Origin: Deltaproteobacteria bacterium
GTDB lineage: Bacteria > Myxococcota_A > UBA9160 > UBA4427
Reading direction: 5' to 3'
Assembly: GCA_029261835.1 (NCBI GenBank)
Contig: JAJDAO010000009.1
Span: 124,001-188,000, forward strand
Length of the DNA: 64,000 nucleotides
Part shown: one piece after another, positions 16,832-25,356 of the stretch
Numbering within the stretch: position 1 is the first letter of the stretch
How the letters are laid out: the number at the start of each line of letters is the position of its first letter
The notes under the pieces: model-generated
The model's input: only the letters and a program-made list of their open reading frames with translations
Databases searched by the model: none
What the model was told of the DNA's origin: nothing
Program-made: the position numbers and the translations under genes

Positions 16832-17905
16832 TCAGTGCGCCGGCCCAGCCGGCGCGGACTCGGCCGGAATCAGTCGCCCCGCTTTCCAGCGGGCGGCGAC
16901 GCTACGGCCGTCGGAGCGGGTGAGCGTTCCGCTGCCGTCCATCAGGTTCTCGCGGAACTCCCCCTCGTAGCGAGTGCCCGTCGCCCACACGAAGACACCG
17001 TGACCGTGTCGGGCTCCTTGCCGCCAGTCGCCGTCGTAACGATCGCCTCCGGGCCAGATCCGGCTGCCCCGTCCGTGCTCGCGGCCCTCCAGCCAGCCTC
17101 CCTCGTAGTGGCTGCCGTCGGGCCACGACCGGGTGCCCGCGCCGTGCGGCCGTCCCCGTCTCCACTGCCCCCGATAGCGGCTCCCGTCAGCCGAGACACG
17201 CGTGCCGAACCCGTCGGGTTTTCCAGCGGCAAAGTCGCCGCGATAGCGACTACCGTCTGCGTAGTGGAGCACGCCTTCGCCCTGGCGTACGTCGCGCTGC
17301 CACTGGCCCTCGTAGCGGTTGGCGTTCGGCCAGGTTTGCGTTCCCGATCCGTGGCGCAGTCCCGACTGCCACTGACCCGTGTAGTAGGCACCGTCGGCTG
17401 CGGTATAGCGCCCGTCACCGTGCCGGCGGCCAGCGAGCCACTCACCCTCGTAACGTTGTCCACTCACCCACGTCTTGATGCCAACTCCCGATGGCTCGTC
17501 GTCCCGCCATTGCCCAATGTAGCGATTGCCGTTGGCCCATTCGTAGCGGCCGTTGCCGGTTCGCCGATTGCTGAGCCAGCTGCCTTCGTAGCGATCGACG
17601 GGCCCTGCGCCCGGCTCGCCGAAGACGCGAACGCCCTCGCCGTGGGCTTGGTTGTTCCGCACCTCGCCTCGATAGCGTCCTCCGTCCGGAAAACGCAGCT
17701 CGCCGAGGCCGTTGGCTCGTCCGCCCGCGAACTCGCCCTGATAGACCAGGCCACCGGGCAGCTCGAGGGTGCCACTGCCGTTCTCGCAGTCGCCCACCAG
17801 GCAACGGCCAATGGCCGGGGCCTCCCGGGCCAGCACCAGCGCGAGTACGCCCGCCATGAACTCGCTCGAGCGAAGCCGGCTTCCCACTCGTGAAGAGTGT
17901 CTCAT
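16832..17905 (-). CDS. Exported MORN-repeat protein
   Basis: A 357-residue protein almost entirely made of about 12-13 tandem MORN repeats of 23 residues, of the form G.G....DG.RY.G.W..G..H (for example GSGTQTWPNANRYEGQWQ and GEGVLHYADGSRYRGDF). The N terminus MRHSSRVGSRLRSSEFM followed by AGVLALVLAREAPAIG looks like a signal sequence or anchor, so the repeats are probably outside the cytoplasm. The first repeat is preceded by two cysteines (GRCLVGDCENG). MORN repeats mediate protein or lipid contacts; no specific role can be assigned. I chose the ATG at 17905; an ATG at 18013 is possible but adds an unlike sequence. The gene lies between two copies of a palindromic repeat. Confidence 0.8.
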   Translation of the reverse strand: MRHSSRVGSRLRSSEFMAGVLALVLAREAPAIGRCLVGDCENGSGTLELPGGLVYQGEFAGGRANGLGELRFPDGGRYRGEVRNNQAHGEGVRVFGEPGAGPVDRYEGSWLSNRRTGNGRYEWANGNRYIGQWRDDEPSGVGIKTWVSGQRYEGEWLAGRRHGDGRYTAADGAYYTGQWQSGLRHGSGTQTWPNANRYEGQWQRDVRQGEGVLHYADGSRYRGDFAAGKPDGFGTRVSADGSRYRGQWRRGRPHGAGTRSWPDGSHYEGGWLEGREHGRGSRIWPGGDRYDGDWRQGARHGHGVFVWATGTRYEGEFRENLMDGSGTLTRSDGRSVAARWKAGRLIPAESAPAGPAH

Positions 17906-18135
17906 GCGGCCCGTATCGGCGGCTACCGCTCCCCGCTCGAGCGCCATGTTGCAATCAAGCCTCGGTCCGGCATTCGGATCCAGGCTGGGCGGCACTTCCC
18001 TTCGAGAGATCATCAGAGGTAAGCTTACATTCCTTCCAGCTGAAGGCGTCGTATCGATGACGCGCAGCCCGTGGCGGCCATCTCACGAGGCGTCGGCTGC
18101 CGCCGGAGTTCGACGCAAGAATCGCATGAGAGAAG

Positions 18136-18242
18136 CAGGACACCAGAAGCTATCTCATGAACCCCTCCCGTCGCCTGGCACGCGCCTTCGGCCCGAGCTC
18201 GGTCCGAATTCACGCGGTCTGGGGTTTATGAGATAGCTTCTG
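18136..18242. repeat. Palindromic repeat element, copy 2 (long form)
   Basis: Arms at 18144-18165 (beginning CAGAAGCTATCTCATG) and 18221-18242 (ending GAGATAGCTTCTG) are complementary at 21 of 22 positions, separated by 55 bases. Upstream CAGGACAC (18136-18143) also matches copy 1. Inside the loop, GCTCGGTCC is shared with the loop of copy 1, so copy 1 looks like a shortened version of the same element. No transposase is encoded. Confidence 0.8.
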
Positions 18243-18342
18243 CGGAAATGCCGAGCCGTAAGTCCCAGCGCGAAAAGTCGAAGAAGTCAGACGAGCGAGC
18301 GGCCCTGGCCTCCTCGACCTGTGCCGTTTCCTCGAATGTCGC

Positions 18343-18636
18343 TGGATTCATGCTTCGAACTGCCCCGGGGTTGCCGATGCCGCCGTTGAATACAGAGACT
18401 GGGCGCTGATCGAGAAGCTGTGGCGTAACTGGTCACCAGGCTGGGAGCTACCGGCTGAAGAGCCTTCGACAGTCGAGAAGACGCTCGCACGGCCGGAAGT
18501 CGCGATGGCCGAGCTGGGGTACCATCGGGCACTGCCTTACCTGCTCTCCGAGGCCGGACGTGACACGCAGACGCTGGCAGCCTCAAAGATCGCCGTGCCC
18601 ACGCTTGCCCTTACCGGCACCATCATCGCCTTGTGA
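18343..18636 (+). pseudogene. Fragment of an alpha/beta-hydrolase (epoxide-hydrolase-like), C-terminal part
   Basis: Reading frame of about 98 codons ending at TGA 18634-18636, with no suitable start. The translation includes DWALIEKLWRNWSPGW, ARPEVAMAELGYHRALPYLL and IAVPTLALTGTI, which match the cap-to-core region of alpha/beta-hydrolases of the epoxide-hydrolase/dehalogenase group. The nucleophile region and N-terminal core are missing, and the protein stops where GADDGCI-like catalytic-acid sequence would be expected. It is therefore a remnant truncated at both ends. It lies just downstream of repeat copy 2, which may mark the point of disruption (inference). Confidence 0.65.
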
Positions 18637-18684
18637 CGAATCCGAGAGCCTCGAGCCCGCAAGGCCGGACGAGGAGGGCCTGAC

Positions 18685-19578
18685 TTGAAGAAGGCAGTCG
18701 TATTCGACGTCCAGCGATACTCCGTCCACGATGGGCCCGGGATACGGACGGTGATCTTCTTCAAAGGGTGCCCGCTGCGATGCCGGTGGTGCCAGAACCC
18801 GGAAGGTTTGCAGCCCTCTCCGGAGCTCGGGTTTCTGCCGGAACGGTGCATACGCTCGGGAAACTGTGCGAGTGCGTGTGCCGATGGGGCCATTCTCTCG
18901 GGGAAGAAGCGGATCGACCGGACTCGCTGCACGCTCTGCGGTGACTGCATCACAACCTGCCATGCGGAAGCGTTGAAGATGATCGGGAAGGAGTTCGCGT
19001 CGGATGAACTGATGGAGGAGGTGTCGAGGGATCGACCCTTCTACGAGGATTCAGGTGGCGGCGTGACCCTCTCGGGAGGCGAGTCCCTCCTCCAGATCGA
19101 TTTCGTCGAGGAATTCTGTTCTCAGTGTCGGGAAGAAGGTCTCTCAGTGGTGGTGGAGACCTGCGGCGCGGTTCCCTATGACTCGTTTCGAAGGATCATT
19201 CCTTTCGTGGATCTCTTTCTCTTCGACGTCAAGGCCATCGATCCCTCACTTCACAAGACCTGGACCGGCTCGGGTAACGAGAGAATCCTCTCCAACCTGG
19301 AACGACTCGCAGAGTCGGGAGTGCCGATCATCGCCAGGGTGCCGATCGTTCCGGGCCACACGGCCCTGCCATCCAATCTGAACCAGATTGCGGATCGTCT
19401 GGAGGGATCGTTCCCGGAGGTTCACCTCATGCCTTATCATCGATGGGGAGAGTCGAAGATAGATCTCACCGACAGTCCACAGCCTTCTCTCGATCTGGTC
19501 GCACCGGATCACGAAGACATGGGGGCAGTGGAAGAGATCTTCGCTCGCAGGGGCCTCTCGGTGAGAGTCGGAGGCTGA
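18685..19578 (+). CDS. Glycyl-radical enzyme activating protein (radical SAM)
   Basis: A 297-residue radical-SAM activase that installs the glycyl radical on its partner enzyme. The CX3CX2C motif is CPLRCRWC (Cys29, 33, 36). A ferredoxin-like insert follows with CIRSGNCASACADGAI and CTLCGDCITTCHAEAL, enough for two extra [4Fe-4S] clusters, as in activases of non-PFL glycyl-radical enzymes. Later motifs are GGGVTLSGGE, VVETCG and LFLFDVKAID. The start is a TTG at 18685, six bases after GAGGAGGG. The gene lies 72 bp upstream of the glycyl-radical enzyme, its obvious substrate. Confidence 0.95.
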   Translation: MKKAVVFDVQRYSVHDGPGIRTVIFFKGCPLRCRWCQNPEGLQPSPELGFLPERCIRSGNCASACADGAILSGKKRIDRTRCTLCGDCITTCHAEALKMIGKEFASDELMEEVSRDRPFYEDSGGGVTLSGGESLLQIDFVEEFCSQCREEGLSVVVETCGAVPYDSFRRIIPFVDLFLFDVKAIDPSLHKTWTGSGNERILSNLERLAESGVPIIARVPIVPGHTALPSNLNQIADRLEGSFPEVHLMPYHRWGESKIDLTDSPQPSLDLVAPDHEDMGAVEEIFARRGLSVRVGG

Positions 19579-19650
19579 GTCTCGTCGGATCGGAAGTGGA
19601 GGGCCGGTGGCGAGACGCTGTCTAGGGTAGATCGACGGGAGAGCTGAGAG

Positions 19651-22065
19651 ATGGGAGAATCCGCGGCAAGAGAAGAGAGCCACCTGCCTTTGGCAAGGGG
19701 CTGCACCGATCGGATCGGAATGCTGCGCCAGGAGGTCCTGACCACCCCCTGGGAGCTGTGCATCCAGAGGGCTCGCTGCTACACGGATGTGTGCAAGACG
19801 AGAACCGAAGAGCCCATCGAGGTGCGAAGGGCGCTGGCGTTTCGAAAGACTCTGGAAGAAACCCCCATCCAGATCTGTGATGGAGAGCTCTTGGTCGGGC
19901 ACCGTACCAGCAAGAGGGTGGGCTCGCCGCTCTTCCCCGAGGTGAAGCCGGCCTGGATCGAGGCTGAACTCGACTTCTTCTCTTCACGTGAGTTCCAGCG
20001 GTTCGACGTCTCCGAGGACGACAAGGCGATTCTTCGCTCCGAGGTCCTTCCCTACTGGCAAGAACGGGGGGCCAGGGAACGCTTCAGTGCACTGATCTCG
20101 CCCGACTCAGAGGAGGCGCTGGCGACGGCGGTCTTCTTCGTCGAGCACGAATTCGCCAACGGGGTGGGGCACTGTGTGCCCGACTGCCAGATGGTGGTGG
20201 AGCTGGGGCTCAACGGCATCCAGACGAAGATCGAAGAGCAGCTGGGTGGGCTCGACACGACCACTCCGGATGGGATGAAGAAGAGTCAGTTCCTGCGCGC
20301 AGCGTCCATTGCCTGCGCCGCCGTGAGTCGGTTCGCGATGCGTTACGGGGAGCTGGCCCGCGAAATGTATCGAGAAGAGCGAGACGCGAGAAGAAGAGAG
20401 GAACTCCTGAAGATCGCCGAGATCTGCTCGCGTGTCCCGGGCCAGCCCCCGCGCACATTCTGGGAGGCCCTTCAGACCGTCTGGTTCGTCCACCTCGGAG
20501 TGACGCTCGACGACGGTGGCGTTGCACAGGCCTTGGGGAGGCTGGACCAGATTCTCCTGCCCTTCCTGGTAGCGGACTTGGAGCAGGGCCTCGTGAGCCG
20601 ACAGGAGGCCCTCGAGCTGGTCGAATGCCTGTTTCTCAAGACCAGCGAGACCGTAAACCTGCTGGAGGCAATCGCGACCGTCGGCGTAGGCGGGAATACC
20701 AGCTTCACCGAGATCACGATCGGAGGCGTCGACCGCCACGGTCAGGATGCCACCAATGAGCTTTCGTTCCTCTTTCTGGATGCCGTGGAGGAGATGAAGA
20801 CGATCCAACCCAATTGTGCTGCCAGGCTCCACTCTAAGACGCCGGCGGAGTTCCGGCGGCGGGTGACGGACGTGATGGCGGGCGGATCGGTGAGCCTTCA
20901 AGTGGTCAACGACGAGGTCATCGTCGACGCCTATGCGAAGAAGGGAGTGCCCCTGGGCGATGCCAGAGACTACGCCATCATCGGCTGCGTCGAGCCCACG
21001 CCGGCCGGGCTCACCTACGCATCGACCGATGCCTTCTTCGTCAACACCGCGCTCTGCCTGGAGATGGTACTCGGTGGTGGCAAGAGCCTGGTGCTGGGCA
21101 CGGCGGGAGCCGACACGGGCAACCCGCGAAGCTTCCAGACCTTCGGTGCAGTCATGGATGCCTACAGAGCCCAGATCGCTCACTTCATTCGCCACCTGGC
21201 CATCTGCTTCGAGAGCATCGGCCAGGCCCACGCGGAACTGCTCCCCTGCCCGTTTCAGTCGGCGGTAATCTCTGACTGCGTTGAGCGGGGGCTCGACGTC
21301 AAGCAGGGAGGTGCGCGATACAACTTCACCGGAGGGAACGCCATAGGTACGGCGATCGTGGCCGACTCGCTGATGGCGATCAAGCAGTTCGTCTTCGAGG
21401 AAGAGAGCATTTCCATGGACGAGATGATCGAGGTTCTCCAGAACGATTTTGAAGGCCGTGAAGATATCCGTCAGATGCTTCTCAATCGGGCACCGAAGTA
21501 CGGCAATGACAACGATGAGGTCGATGAGATCGCGAGGGAACTGGTCGACATCTTTGCTACTGAGCTCGGCAACTATCCGAGCCCCCGGCATGGCTCTTTC
21601 TCAACCAGTCTCTATTCCGTCACCGCACACGTGGCCATGGGAGGCATGATCTCGGCCACTCCAGATGGCAGGAAACTCTCCGCTCCCCTTTCGGTGGGGA
21701 TCTCGCCGGGCCAGGGAAGGGATCGCGGCGGCCCCACACTGGCAATGAAGTCGGCCGCCAAGATCAATTATCTGAATGTGGCCAACGGTTCGTCCTTCAA
21801 CCTGAAGTTCCATCCCTCGGCCGTCCGAGGTGAGGCGCAGAGGGAAAGCTTCAGCAATCTGATTCGAACCTACTTCCGCCTTGGAGGGCAGCAGCTGCAG
21901 GTGGACGTTGTCGACGCCGACACGCTTCTCGCGGCCCAGGAGCATCCAGAACAGTACCAGGACCTGATCGTACGGGTGGCCGGATACAGCGCACGCTTCG
22001 TAGACCTGGATCGTACCATGCAGGATGAGTTCATAGCCCGCACCGAGCAGGCCCGGTTGGGATAG
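19651..22065 (+). CDS. Glycyl-radical enzyme (PFL-like superfamily), substrate unassigned
   Basis: An 804-residue glycyl-radical enzyme. The glycyl-radical loop near the C terminus reads VRVAGYSARF with Gly778 as the radical site; the active-site loop IIGCVEPTPAG holds Cys446 and Glu448. The CVE arrangement is that of the dehydratase/lyase/decarboxylase subfamilies (glycerol dehydratase, choline lyase and similar), not pyruvate formate-lyase, which has two adjacent cysteines. The residues after the motif (TPAGLTYASTDAFF) differ from what I recall for the known subfamilies, so no substrate is given. No microcompartment shell genes are near. The activase is immediately upstream. It is inactive in the presence of oxygen once activated (known for the family). 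Confidence 0.93.
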   Translation: MGESAAREESHLPLARGCTDRIGMLRQEVLTTPWELCIQRARCYTDVCKTRTEEPIEVRRALAFRKTLEETPIQICDGELLVGHRTSKRVGSPLFPEVKPAWIEAELDFFSSREFQRFDVSEDDKAILRSEVLPYWQERGARERFSALISPDSEEALATAVFFVEHEFANGVGHCVPDCQMVVELGLNGIQTKIEEQLGGLDTTTPDGMKKSQFLRAASIACAAVSRFAMRYGELAREMYREERDARRREELLKIAEICSRVPGQPPRTFWEALQTVWFVHLGVTLDDGGVAQALGRLDQILLPFLVADLEQGLVSRQEALELVECLFLKTSETVNLLEAIATVGVGGNTSFTEITIGGVDRHGQDATNELSFLFLDAVEEMKTIQPNCAARLHSKTPAEFRRRVTDVMAGGSVSLQVVNDEVIVDAYAKKGVPLGDARDYAIIGCVEPTPAGLTYASTDAFFVNTALCLEMVLGGGKSLVLGTAGADTGNPRSFQTFGAVMDAYRAQIAHFIRHLAICFESIGQAHAELLPCPFQSAVISDCVERGLDVKQGGARYNFTGGNAIGTAIVADSLMAIKQFVFEEESISMDEMIEVLQNDFEGREDIRQMLLNRAPKYGNDNDEVDEIARELVDIFATELGNYPSPRHGSFSTSLYSVTAHVAMGGMISATPDGRKLSAPLSVGISPGQGRDRGGPTLAMKSAAKINYLNVANGSSFNLKFHPSAVRGEAQRESFSNLIRTYFRLGGQQLQVDVVDADTLLAAQEHPEQYQDLIVRVAGYSARFVDLDRTMQDEFIARTEQARLG

Positions 22066-22284
22066 GCCAACGCCTCACCCCGCGTATGACATGCTTGCGA
22101 TGCTCTTCGCGCGTGTGCGCGCAAAACTACTGGCCCCATCGCTGAAGACGGGCGTCATTCTTCTTGGCCCCTCGTCGCCGAGCCGACGATCTCGGTCCCT
22201 ACACAGGTAGAACGTCGACCTTGTGACTCCGAAGTAGCGACGGGTCTTGTTGCGCCCAAAGAAAGCCCCCAGTCCCAACCGCTT

Positions 22285-24147
22285 TCAACCCAAGTCGCGC
22301 TGACGTCTGCGGTAGGCGGACAGCAGCCCCACCGTTGCCACAGCAGTGAGCAGCGACAGGGGCGCCGAGGGCTCCGGTACAGGGAGCAAGATCGGTGGCG
22401 GAGACGCCTCGCCGTTCGCGTCGTAGCCCCAGCAGATGACGTAGCCGTCGCTGCGGATTCCGCAGCCGTGGTTGAGGCCCAGGGAGATCTGGGAATAGGT
22501 GCCCTTGGGCGGTACGTGAGTGTCGAGGTAGCCCCGGCCCCAGCAGGCGACGGTATCGTCGTCCGCGCGGATCCCGCAGTGACGGGTGCTCTCCGAGGCG
22601 ATCTGGGAGAAGGTCACACCTGCTGGTGGTATGAGTTGGGCAAAGTAGTTCTCCCGGCCCCAACAGGTGGGCGTACCAGTCGCGTCCAGGGCGCAGGTGA
22701 CGGCGCTCCCGGCGGAGAGATGCGTATAGGTTCCGGCGGGAGTGTTCGTCACCTGATTGTAGTTGTCCCTGCCCCAGCAGACGAGCGTGTCATCAGACTT
22801 GATCCCACAGCTATGGAAGCCGCCGCCAGTGAGTTCCTTGAAGGCCCCGCTCGGCGCGTTGCTGACTTGGAGGTAGGTATCGTCTCCCCAGCAGACCGCG
22901 GCGGAATCACTGATGCGCACGGCACAGTTATGGGTCCAGCCCCCGTCGAGCTGGGAGAAGGTTCCGCTCGGCGTGTTCGTGACGGCCGCGCTGGCCGGCT
23001 CGCCCCAGCAAGTCAGGGTGTCGTCGGTCTCGATCCCGCAGGTGTGGAACTGCCCTCCAGCGAGCTGGGAGAAGCTTCCAATGGGCGGGCTGGCCTGCCC
23101 CGAGCTATCGCTGCCCCAGCACGTGACCGAATCATCCGCGTAGATGGCGCAGCTGTGGTTGTAGCCGGCCATCACGTGCTCGGCGGGCAGCCCGGGAGGC
23201 GAGGCCTGCCCGTAGGTGTCGTACCCCCAGCAGAGCGGCGTTCCGTCCGGGAGGACGCCGCAGTTGTGGTAGGCGCCCGAGGCGAACCGCGTGAAGATCG
23301 TGTCTGTGGGCGTGTCGTCGATCATGCCCTGAAATGAGTCGAATCCCCAGCACTCGACGGTGTCATCTGTCTTCATTGCGCAGGCGTGTTGGCTGCCGGC
23401 CGAGATCTCGATGAAAGCTCCTGTAGTTGGTGTATTCGTGATGACGAAGAAGCCGTCGTATCCCCAGCACTCGACGGAGCGATCGGACTTGATCCCGCAG
23501 GTGAAGTCCACTCCCGCCGCGATCTTCGTGAAGCTTCCGCTCGGTGTATCGGTCAGCTGGTTGTAGTTGTCTCTTCCCCAGCACTCCACGGAAAGATCGG
23601 GCCGAATCCCACAATTATGTTGGCTACCGGACGCAACCTGAGTGAAGCTGCCCGTCAGCGTTCCGCTGACCTGGCCGAAGTCGTTGCCGTTGGCCCCCCA
23701 GCATATGGCAGTGTCGTCGGTCTTGATTCCACAAGTGTGGTAGCTACCTCCGGAGATCTGCTCGAAGGCTACCGCCGGCATGTCAGTGATTTGAAGGTAG
23801 TCATCGCTGCCCCAGCAGACGATCGACTGATCGGTTCGCAGCGCGCAATTGTGGACCAGTCCCGAGGTGATCTGCGAGAAGGTTCCCGTCGGGATGGCGT
23901 CCATTCCCCAGCGATCATCGCCCCAGCAGAGGATGGACTCATCCGCCAGGATGGCACAGGTGTGCACGCTTCCTCCGCTGAGGAGGTCGTCTGCCTGCGC
24001 GGGTTCGGCGGGGGCGGATAGGCAGAGTGCGATCATTGGAAGAAGCCAGAGCAGGGGCTGGAGCGTCCTTCGTGGCGCCGAGTGAGTGTCCGCGCGCAGA
24101 GTCCCCCGGCCTTCTTCGGTGTGCTCTCGATGGATCGTCGACGCCAT
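22285..24147 (-). CDS. RCC1-like repeat protein with PEP-CTERM sorting signal
   Basis: A 620-residue exported protein. A signal peptide (about residues 27-50, LLWLLPMIALCLSAPAEPAQA) is followed by 14 tandem RCC1-like repeats of about 37 residues, each ending in a CWG motif (for example HTCGIKTDDTAICWGANG), predicted to form one or two beta-propellers. The C terminus VPEPSAPLSL, then a hydrophobic helix and RRRQR is a PEP-CTERM signal for exosortase-mediated surface sorting. Each repeat carries two cysteines, which would suit disulfide bonding outside the cell. The ATG at 24147 has GGAGGAG seven bases upstream. Ligand or function is unknown; homologues occur in extracellular matrix-forming bacteria. 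Confidence 0.88.
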   Translation of the reverse strand: MASTIHREHTEEGRGTLRADTHSAPRRTLQPLLWLLPMIALCLSAPAEPAQADDLLSGGSVHTCAILADESILCWGDDRWGMDAIPTGTFSQITSGLVHNCALRTDQSIVCWGSDDYLQITDMPAVAFEQISGGSYHTCGIKTDDTAICWGANGNDFGQVSGTLTGSFTQVASGSQHNCGIRPDLSVECWGRDNYNQLTDTPSGSFTKIAAGVDFTCGIKSDRSVECWGYDGFFVITNTPTTGAFIEISAGSQHACAMKTDDTVECWGFDSFQGMIDDTPTDTIFTRFASGAYHNCGVLPDGTPLCWGYDTYGQASPPGLPAEHVMAGYNHSCAIYADDSVTCWGSDSSGQASPPIGSFSQLAGGQFHTCGIETDDTLTCWGEPASAAVTNTPSGTFSQLDGGWTHNCAVRISDSAAVCWGDDTYLQVSNAPSGAFKELTGGGFHSCGIKSDDTLVCWGRDNYNQVTNTPAGTYTHLSAGSAVTCALDATGTPTCWGRENYFAQLIPPAGVTFSQIASESTRHCGIRADDDTVACWGRGYLDTHVPPKGTYSQISLGLNHGCGIRSDGYVICWGYDANGEASPPPILLPVPEPSAPLSLLTAVATVGLLSAYRRRQRDLG

Positions 24148-24387
24148 GCTTCCGCTCCTCCGTCTTCTTCTCAGGATTCCGTTGTTGGCGCTCCTCTGCC
24201 CCGAGAGGGCCTCAATACAGGGGTGCGATACCCAGATTAACAGATGAGCGTCTCGACCGAGAGCTGCGAGCCGTGCAACTCCGTCAACTTCTCGTGTGCC
24301 AGCGTCGACCCGATGACCTGCCTCGAAGGACGGGTCCAATCAGGACTTCAGATTCTGGCCTTCTCGCCGGCGTGCGACCCGCGAGCC

Positions 24388-25356
24388 TCAGGGCAGCAGC
24401 TCGTCGCCGTCTCGGGGGATGTGGATGCCGCCCGAATAGCTGCCGCTGACGATCGAGCTGATCTGGAGATCGAAGAAAGGGGGCGGTCGCAAGCGCACGA
24501 GTACCAGGCTTCGTACCTTTGCTCGGCTGGCCAGCTCGCCGACCTGCAGCAGCGGGGTGTGGAGGGCGGCCTCCCGTTCCAGCCGTTCGCTATCCGCTAG
24601 CACGCCGGCCTCTTCGAGATCCTCTGCCGGGGGGATGTGAACACCTTCGTGGACCAGCATGTCGGCCCCCTGTGCGAAGTCGACGAGATCATCGGGTCCC
24701 CAGCCCGTGCCGGAAATCACCACGGACCTGCGACCGCGGTCGAAACGGTATGCGAGCGCTGGGAGAGGGCCGCCGCCGAGTGAGCCGGCGCTGAGCCGGA
24801 CACCGCCGTCCAGCTCTTCCGACCAGCCCCCAGCCACTTCGAACACTTCGACCTCGTCGCCCCGCGGCGCCAGCGGCAGCGCACGTGCCAGGCCGCCGCG
24901 GCCGATCAGGTGTGCAGCGCGCAGTCCGTCGACGAGCGCCGCGCTGCCCGTCGGGCCGATCACTCGCAGCGGTTGCGGGCGATCCTGTAGCCAGCCGGTG
25001 AAGAGCAGATCATCGAGTCCAATGGTGTTCTCGGGCATGAGGTTGGTGAGCAGCACCGTATCGGGTTGGACCACTGGGATCTTCGCCTTGCGCAGAGCTT
25101 CGGCGACACCTCGGCCTGCATCCACCAGCAGGACGCGTGTGCCCCACGCGACGGCGGTGGCAGGCCCCAGACGCTCCGGGTTCTCGTAGCTGCTGCCGGT
25201 GCCGACAGCGATCACCGTGAGCTGGTCGTATTCCCGGGTCACCAGGGGCGATACCAGTTCACCGACCTCGGCCGCGCGGTAGATGACGAAGCCGGCAACC
25301 CAGCCGCCCGCTACGACCAACGCCAGCCCAAGGAAGGCGAGCAGACGTACCGCCAT
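24388..25356 (-). CDS. Membrane-anchored metallo-beta-lactamase-fold protein with degenerate metal site
   Basis: A 322-residue protein with one N-terminal transmembrane helix (about residues 4-25) followed by a fold like ribonuclease Z/arylsulfatase-type hydrolases: VIAVGTGSS, RVLLVDAGRGV, VLLTNLMPENTIGLDDLL, LRVIGPTGS and ADMLVHEGVH. The canonical HxHxDH is replaced by N105-x-M107-x-E109-N110, the later SGDT-like site reads SGTGW, and the final His is replaced (LVLVRLRP). Only His in AALHTP remains in place. It is therefore probably not a zinc hydrolase. Its start overlaps the purU stop by one base, so they are co-transcribed. Confidence 0.82.
   Translation of the reverse strand: MAVRLLAFLGLALVVAGGWVAGFVIYRAAEVGELVSPLVTREYDQLTVIAVGTGSSYENPERLGPATAVAWGTRVLLVDAGRGVAEALRKAKIPVVQPDTVLLTNLMPENTIGLDDLLFTGWLQDRPQPLRVIGPTGSAALVDGLRAAHLIGRGGLARALPLAPRGDEVEVFEVAGGWSEELDGGVRLSAGSLGGGPLPALAYRFDRGRRSVVISGTGWGPDDLVDFAQGADMLVHEGVHIPPAEDLEEAGVLADSERLEREAALHTPLLQVGELASRAKVRSLVLVRLRPPPFFDLQISSIVSGSYSGGIHIPRDGDELLP

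Noticed and set aside
22075..22278. Possible small minus-strand gene between the glycyl-radical and RCC1 genes
   Set aside because: Arg/Ser-rich translation, no ribosome-binding site and no family similarity.
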